Positions 52,492 to 56,327 of a DNA stretch of 56,327 nt are shown piece by piece; positions within the stretch are counted from its first letter, which is position 1; every line of letters starts with the position of its first letter. The position numbers and the translations under genes are program-made. Source of the DNA: Thermodesulfovibrio sp. (GTDB taxonomy: Bacteria; Nitrospirota; Thermodesulfovibrionia; Thermodesulfovibrionales; Thermodesulfovibrionaceae); assembly GCA_020725335.1 (NCBI GenBank), contig DYFF01000009.1:1-56327 (forward strand), in the 5' to 3' direction. Below the pieces are notes generated by a model. It was not told where the DNA came from and did not search any database. It saw nothing but the letters and a program-made list of their open reading frames with translations.

Positions 52492-54222
52492 TTACCAGTT
52501 AAAAAGCTGGTCAAGTTCTTCATCTTTTACCATGAATACTGTATTATGAGGTGGAATAGGCTCTTTATAGAAAAATCGGGGGAGTCTATCATGCTGTTTT
52601 GTAAAGCCAGCCCGGATATTAAAATCTCTTTCAAATTTTAGGACCTTTTTACCATACTCAACAACATCAGTATCTTTCATATTCCAGCCATAGAAGGCAT
52701 TTATCATATCAACCAAAGCTTGATTTGTGTCTGGTTGGTCAAGCAACGCAAAGGCAATAAATAGACACATACCTGTTGAATCTATAAAAGCAGTTGCAAT
52801 CTGAAGATTACGGGAAAGGTCTACCTGGCCTTCAGGCTTAAGGGGATCAACAAATCCGCCAGTTTTTAATACATTGAGAGCAATTGAATACCCTGCTGTA
52901 TGGTCAGCTCCCATAGGGCTTGTTGCATATGTAACTCCAATGCCTTGAATTGCCCTGGGATCATAAGCTGGAAGTGCCTGTCCTTTAACAACAGGTACTC
53001 TCTCTACTCCAAAGGCTTTTCCCGTAAAAGCTGCACCATTTCCAATAATTCTTCCTAAGTAACTGCCTTTACCAATCTCATGCAGTAAGTTAATTGCTCC
53101 ATCTGCATCTCCCCATTTTAGCAGTCCTGCTTCCATAGCAACTCCTATTGTAGCACCCATCTCAATAGTGTCAACACCATAGTTATCACATAAGAAATCC
53201 ATCATGGCAATCTTATCTATATCATCAATGCCGCAGTTTCCACCAAGTGCCCAAACTGTTTCGTATTCAGGTTGTTTTGTAAGATAATTACCATCTTTGT
53301 CATGATAAATTCCTGAACAGCGAATCACACATCCACGGTGACAACCATGAGTTGGATTTCCACCTCTTTGTTTTTCAAGCTCTGCTTCCACCTCTCCGCT
53401 TATCTTTCTTGCTCCTGCAAAACGTCCTTCTTTAAAGTTATAGGTAGGATAGGCTCCTACTTCATTTATAATGTTAGTCAGTACATTCGTTCCATAAGCA
53501 GGAAGTCCCTGACCTGTGACAGGATGTTTCTGCAGTCCTGCTACAAAACGTTTATTTGCATCCTTGAATGCTTCTGCATCCTTAGGTTGTCTTGGTGTGG
53601 TTCCTGCATCATCAAGCACAATTACTTTTATTCCCTTTGAACCCATTACAGCACCAACACCACCACGGCCTGCATGTCTTGTAGGCCTAAGCTCCATATC
53701 AGTAATTGCTACTGAAGCTCCTGATAGCTTCATCTCACCTGCAGGTCCGATACTAACACAAGCAATTTTTTCTCCAAATTCCTTTTTCATTTTTTCAACT
53801 AACTCATAATTAGGAAGCATCTTAATAGTGTTATCTTTTTCAATCTTTACCCCATCTTTGCTAATGTAGATTTTATAAGTATCCTCTCCTTTTGGCTTTC
53901 CCTCAAGAACAATTGCTGCAATGCCAAGCCTTCCCATAACCTGTCCTGCCTGTCCACCTGCATTTGCTTCTTTAATACCTCCTGTAAGAGGGCTTTTACA
54001 TCCCACAGAAACTCTTCCCGACATAGCAGCAGCTGTTCCACCAAGAAGTCCGCAAGCTATAACAAGTTTGTTGTCAGCACTTAATGGGTGGCAGAGTGGG
54101 TCTACTTCTTTTGAAATAATTGCTGAAGTAATAGCTCTTCCGCCAAGTCCCTGGTAATCTCCTAAATCTTCAAACTTTGCAACTGGTGCGTCCTCATTCA
54201 TGTTAATTCTTAAAATTTTCAT
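52492..54222 (-). CDS. aor: Aldehyde:ferredoxin oxidoreductase (tungsten/molybdenum bis-pterin)
   Basis: 576 residues from ATG 54222 (AAAGGAGGTGTAGC upstream); 24 further residues in the longer frame are not typical. Oxidises aldehydes to acids with ferredoxin as acceptor. Landmarks: GLGGRAITSAII, GTAAAMSGRVSVGCKSPLTGG, RPTRHAGRGGVGAVMGSKG, and the [4Fe-4S] ligands Cys294, Cys298, Cys302 in HGCHRGCVIRC plus a Cys in STGMCLF. The cytosolic enzyme carries W-bis-pyranopterin. The maturase-like radical SAM gene is upstream and the MoaD-like gene downstream. An own promoter (TGT-TATAAT) sits at the end of the radical SAM gene. Confidence 0.95.
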   Translation of the reverse strand: MKILRINMNEDAPVAKFEDLGDYQGLGGRAITSAIISKEVDPLCHPLSADNKLVIACGLLGGTAAAMSGRVSVGCKSPLTGGIKEANAGGQAGQVMGRLGIAAIVLEGKPKGEDTYKIYISKDGVKIEKDNTIKMLPNYELVEKMKKEFGEKIACVSIGPAGEMKLSGASVAITDMELRPTRHAGRGGVGAVMGSKGIKVIVLDDAGTTPRQPKDAEAFKDANKRFVAGLQKHPVTGQGLPAYGTNVLTNIINEVGAYPTYNFKEGRFAGARKISGEVEAELEKQRGGNPTHGCHRGCVIRCSGIYHDKDGNYLTKQPEYETVWALGGNCGIDDIDKIAMMDFLCDNYGVDTIEMGATIGVAMEAGLLKWGDADGAINLLHEIGKGSYLGRIIGNGAAFTGKAFGVERVPVVKGQALPAYDPRAIQGIGVTYATSPMGADHTAGYSIALNVLKTGGFVDPLKPEGQVDLSRNLQIATAFIDSTGMCLFIAFALLDQPDTNQALVDMINAFYGWNMKDTDVVEYGKKVLKFERDFNIRAGFTKQHDRLPRFFYKEPIPPHNTVFMVKDEELDQLFNW

Positions 54223-54253
54223 GCTACACCTCCTTTTGTTACAACTTTTCTCA

Positions 54254-54262
54254 ATTATAACA
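54254..54262 (-). promoter_or_regulatory. Extended -10 promoter of aor
   Basis: On the minus strand TGT-TATAAT ends 31 bases before the aor ATG, giving a leader of about 25 bases with AAAGGAGG. It overlaps the last codons of the radical SAM gene. Confidence 0.5.
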
Positions 54263-55529
54263 TACAGTAGAATAATCCACCACACCAAAGACATGCTCCG
54301 CAGGGAATATAGTTTGTATAGCAGTCATAAAGAAAATCTTCAAGTTCCATTAGGTCACAAAGAGCAAAATTACAGTCATAGCAATAGGGGAAGTCGTATC
54401 CTAGAACTGAGTCAACAAACCCTCTATAATCAGAAGAATTGAATATATCTAAGGGATTTTTTTCTTTAACATTACCAAAAGACCATCTTTTAACAGATTT
54501 TTTCAAGCCCGCAATGTAACAAGTAAAATCATGCCAGAGGAAGTAACATGGGGATATTTCACCATCAACCCCTAAAAATAAACATTTTTCTTCAAGAAAA
54601 TCACATTTACGATTAGGAGTAGGATTTGTTCTGGGAAGTTGAACCTGTAAATTAAATTTTCTACTTAATCTTGAAACTTCTTTTAAGACCTTTTTAACTT
54701 CCTTAATTAACGAATCATCTCTGCTAATTAGATTATTCATGTGAAGAGTTATGCCTTTGGTTAAAGCTTCCTCATACATAGCTTTAAAAAGTTTAAGAGG
54801 TTCATTTTCTTCAGGAAAAAATTCAGGCAGGGCTTTCTTTTTCATCTGCTCCATCCAGTCATCTATGGTATAGCCTCTTTCAATCAATTTATTCTGCCAT
54901 TTTTTGAATATTCTTATCGCCTCTTCATTGTTTGTTTCATAGGCAACAAGATTTGTTGATTCTGGTGAATAGGGAATTAGATGGCTGAGTATTACAAAAT
55001 CTATTTTATATTTCAAAGCCTCCAAAATGGTTGGCACAATCTGATGAAGATTGTCTTTAGTGATCACAATTTCTATCCCGCTTTCAAATCCTTGAACACC
55101 CTTTGTTTTAGCACGGTATACAGTCTCGAGCGCCCTTTTACCAAATTGAGGCTCATGAAGTCCTTTTACAGGTACAAGACTATCTATGGAAATGCATACT
55201 CTATTTAATCCAGCCTCTAAAAGGCCATCCAACTTTCCATCACTAAGCAAAACTCCATTCGTCTGAAAACCTATTTTTGAACCTTCAGTCATATTCTCTT
55301 TCGCAAAAGAGATAAACTTTTCAAGTTCCGGATGCAAAAGAGGCTCTCCTATTCCATTGAGCACAAGACTATTCATATAGGGGAATAGTGGGATAAGTTG
55401 AGCAAAAACTTCAAAATCCATATCCATTTCAGGCTGTTTATAGTTGGGACTTTGTTTAGGACAAATTTCACAGTGCAAATTACATCTTGTGGTTATTTCA
55501 ACAGAAAGCTTTTCCGGAAATGAATTCAT
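54255..55529 (-). CDS. AOR-associated radical SAM maturase-like protein
   Basis: 424 residues. Radical SAM cluster CNLHCEIC (C-x3-C-x2-C) near residue 16, then LVLNGIGEPLLHPELEKFI, the GEPLLHP SAM-binding element. The C-terminal 110 residues hold many Cys (KCDFLEEKC, SPCYFLWHD, YCYDCNFALC, DCYTNYIPCGACLWCGG), consistent with SPASM-like auxiliary clusters. Position next to aor and this architecture match the tungsten-cofactor oxidoreductase radical SAM maturase family. What it modifies is not established. TATAAT lies 8 bases before ATG with no ribosome site. Confidence 0.85.
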   Translation of the reverse strand: MNSFPEKLSVEITTRCNLHCEICPKQSPNYKQPEMDMDFEVFAQLIPLFPYMNSLVLNGIGEPLLHPELEKFISFAKENMTEGSKIGFQTNGVLLSDGKLDGLLEAGLNRVCISIDSLVPVKGLHEPQFGKRALETVYRAKTKGVQGFESGIEIVITKDNLHQIVPTILEALKYKIDFVILSHLIPYSPESTNLVAYETNNEEAIRIFKKWQNKLIERGYTIDDWMEQMKKKALPEFFPEENEPLKLFKAMYEEALTKGITLHMNNLISRDDSLIKEVKKVLKEVSRLSRKFNLQVQLPRTNPTPNRKCDFLEEKCLFLGVDGEISPCYFLWHDFTCYIAGLKKSVKRWSFGNVKEKNPLDIFNSSDYRGFVDSVLGYDFPYCYDCNFALCDLMELEDFLYDCYTNYIPCGACLWCGGLFYCML

Positions 55530-55537
55530 AATACTTA

Positions 55538-55543
55538 ATTATA
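55538..55543 (-). promoter_or_regulatory. Putative -10 box of the radical SAM gene (leaderless type)
   Basis: TATAAT on the minus strand is followed by TAAGTATT and then the ATG at 55529. There is no Shine-Dalgarno. Confidence 0.45.
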
Positions 55544-55596
55544 AATAAAAACCTATTTGAATTAATAATAAAAATTTGCAATAGTAGCTTATTTTC

Positions 55597-55626
55597 TTGA
55601 CAAACTATTCAATATTATATTAGTTT
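55597..55626 (+). promoter_or_regulatory. Promoter of the tRNA-Val/tRNA-Asp pair
   Basis: Consensus -35 TTGACA (55597-55602) with a TA-x3-T -10-like TAGTTT (55621-55626) after 18 bases; tRNA-Val begins 10 bases later. The -10 is weak, and TATATT nearby is an alternative. Confidence 0.45.
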
Positions 55627-55635
55627 AATAAATAC

Positions 55636-55708
55636 GGGCGGATAGCTCAGATGGGAGAGCGCAGCCCTTACAAGGCTGAGGTCACAGGTTCGAAACCTGT
55701 TCCGCCCA
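55636..55708 (+). tRNA. tRNA-Val (anticodon TAC)
   Basis: Full cloverleaf: acceptor GGGCGGA pairs with TCCGCCC (55701-55707), anticodon stem CAGCC/GGCTG encloses CTTACAA with anticodon TAC at 55669-55671, T-loop GGTTCGAAACC. Discriminator A; CCA is not encoded. Nine bases separate it from tRNA-Asp. Confidence 0.97.
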
Positions 55709-55717
55709 TGTGGCAAT

Positions 55718-55792
55718 GGGGTGGTAGTTCAGCACGGTTAGAACGCTTGCCTGTCACGCAAGAGGCCGCGGGTTCAAGTCCCGTCCACCCCG
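55718..55792 (+). tRNA. tRNA-Asp (anticodon GTC)
   Basis: Acceptor GGGGTGG pairs with CCACCCC (55785-55791), anticodon stem CTTGC/GCAAG encloses CTGTCAC with anticodon GTC at 55753-55755, T-loop GGTTCAAGTCC. Discriminator G; no CCA encoded. A decayed integrase reads towards its 3' end, so the gene is a likely attachment site. Confidence 0.97.
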
Positions 55793-56050
55793 TTAATATT
55801 TTCAAGGGTTTCTGAATAATCTCTCCTGTGACTGTGACTAAATTGTGACTAAGGTTGGCCTCTAAAGCTTTGAGAGCCTCCCTCTTATGAGCCTGTGATA
55901 GATGAGCATATCTAAGTGTCATTGTAAGGCTTTTGTGTCTTAAAAGTTCCTGTACAGTCTTAACTCCACTACTGACATTACTAACTGGCCTGCAAAGGTA
56001 TGTCTTAGGTCACTGGAATAATAGTATATCTCTTGACGTCTTTTTAAATA
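55793..56050 (-). pseudogene. Tyrosine recombinase (phage integrase) remnant at tRNA-Asp
   Basis: On the minus strand the catalytic C-terminus is recognisable in two frames. The first gives SSDLRHTFAGQLVMS (box with Arg and His, near 55968-56018). After an indel near 55967-55975 the second gives GVKTVQELLRHKSLTMTLRYAHLSQAHKREAL, with the catalytic Tyr codon at 55908-55910. The N-terminal half is missing. No stop occurs between the second frame and the tRNA genes, so the frame runs through the antisense of both tRNAs; its true end cannot be set. It is probably the relic of an element inserted at tRNA-Asp. This stretch (55793-56122) holds no other gene that I can see. Confidence 0.8.
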
Positions 56051-56122
56051 CTCAGCCGAAACACAAAAGATTAAAATATAAATTTTAATGTTCTCAAAAA
56101 GAACTGATATTTATAACTCAAG

Positions 56123-56327
56123 TCATTTACTTATTCCAAAAAGTTTCTGCTCTCTCATAGAGTAAAGTTTTGCCCTCTTATTTAACAGTTTGAATATCAG
56201 AATACTTTGCCCGCTATCTTTTCCAGGTTTACCTGTCTTTATTTCTACATAGCTTCTGGTAAAATTCAAAGCCACCTGAATAAACTCACCTTTTGAGTCA
56301 ATTGTGATGTTATTAATGCTATATCTA
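56123..56327 (-). CDS. Hypothetical protein, C-terminal fragment
   Basis: An open frame of 67 codons runs off the window edge and ends TGA at 56123-56125. It reads SINNITIDSKGEFIQVALNF, then VEIKTGKPGKDSGQSILIF and ends SMREQKLFGISK. No family was recognised. It lies beyond the integrase remnant and might belong to the same inserted element. It is shown because the frame is open to the edge and amino-acid composition looks coding. Confidence 0.4.
   Translation of the reverse strand, partial: RYSINNITIDSKGEFIQVALNFTRSYVEIKTGKPGKDSGQSILIFKLLNKRAKLYSMREQKLFGISK

Noticed and set aside
53338-54157. Several plus-strand frames inside the AOR gene
   Set aside because: All are reverse-strand shadows of a well-conserved AOR coding sequence, with no start signals of their own.
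55668-55922. An 84-residue open frame containing TGLEPAASC and GTGFEPVTSAL
   Set aside because: This is the antisense translation of tRNA-Asp and tRNA-Val joined to the integrase remnant, a well-known database artefact. Only the upstream integrase part is biologically meaningful.
1-56327. CRISPR arrays, insertion sequences with transposases, toxin-antitoxin pairs
   Set aside because: No regularly spaced repeats, transposase motifs or small paired ORFs with toxin signatures were seen. The only mobile trace is the integrase remnant at the right end.

Overview
The window is AT-rich (roughly one third G+C by eye), gene-dense DNA from a Gram-negative, strictly anaerobic, probably thermophilic bacterium. 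The mix of a tungsten-type aldehyde:ferredoxin oxidoreductase, a selenocysteine-containing selenophosphate synthetase, a CooC-like ATPase, a corrinoid-activation-type ASKHA ferredoxin protein, Kdo synthesis, MlaD, an outer-membrane beta-barrel and twin PilT ATPases best fits a Thermodesulfovibrio-like member of the Nitrospirota. That assignment is inference from gene content and composition, not a database match.

Layout. 1-163 is the 3' end of kdsA. 235-1839 (minus) holds hsp20 and a selD read through an in-frame UGA. 2022-7039 (plus) is a two-gene ABC transporter plus 4-alpha-glucanotransferase. 6999-7808 (minus) is mtgA. 7887-16148 (plus) is a long housekeeping run: mlaD-like, def, fmt, DUF116, rsmB, PASTA protein, rpe, TPR protein, pgsA and a DUF512 protein. 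16224-21983 (plus) has a split transketolase, then ftsE, ftsX, an EnvC-type activator and ctpA.

From 33581 down to 22065 everything is on the minus strand. A phosphatase, a CooC-like ATPase and mazG come first, followed by csp. Then comes a tightly packed series: lipA, Fe-ADH, alaC, hom, an E1-like ThiF protein, a JAMM protease, PBP1A, parA and parB. Plus-strand 33672-36342 is pilT, a second pilT and a degenerate receiver. Minus-strand 40384-36328 is the ASKHA ferredoxin protein, cysS and rlmB.

40401-48574 (plus) is an envelope-glycan region. A GT9 glycosyltransferase is followed by an operon of HEAT membrane protein, processive GT2 synthase, TPR-glycosidase, Tat-exported deacetylase and TPR/beta-barrel outer-membrane protein. 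It looks like a PNAG- or cellulose-style export system with an unusual parts list. 48684-51059 is a copper-type P-ATPase. 55529-51064 (minus) is a tungstoenzyme locus: radical SAM maturase, AOR, a ubiquitin-like sulfur carrier and a ChrA transporter. The window ends with tRNA-Val, tRNA-Asp, a decayed tyrosine recombinase against tRNA-Asp, and a partial ORF.

Points most worth attention: the ubiquitin-like protein ends Gly-Gly-Arg-Leu-Phe and so should need proteolytic trimming, while a JAMM protease and an E1-like enzyme sit beside homoserine dehydrogenase in the same window; the five-gene glycan system; the Sec-containing SelD; and a recurring arrangement of -10 boxes 5-9 bases before ATG codons that suggests leaderless mRNAs.
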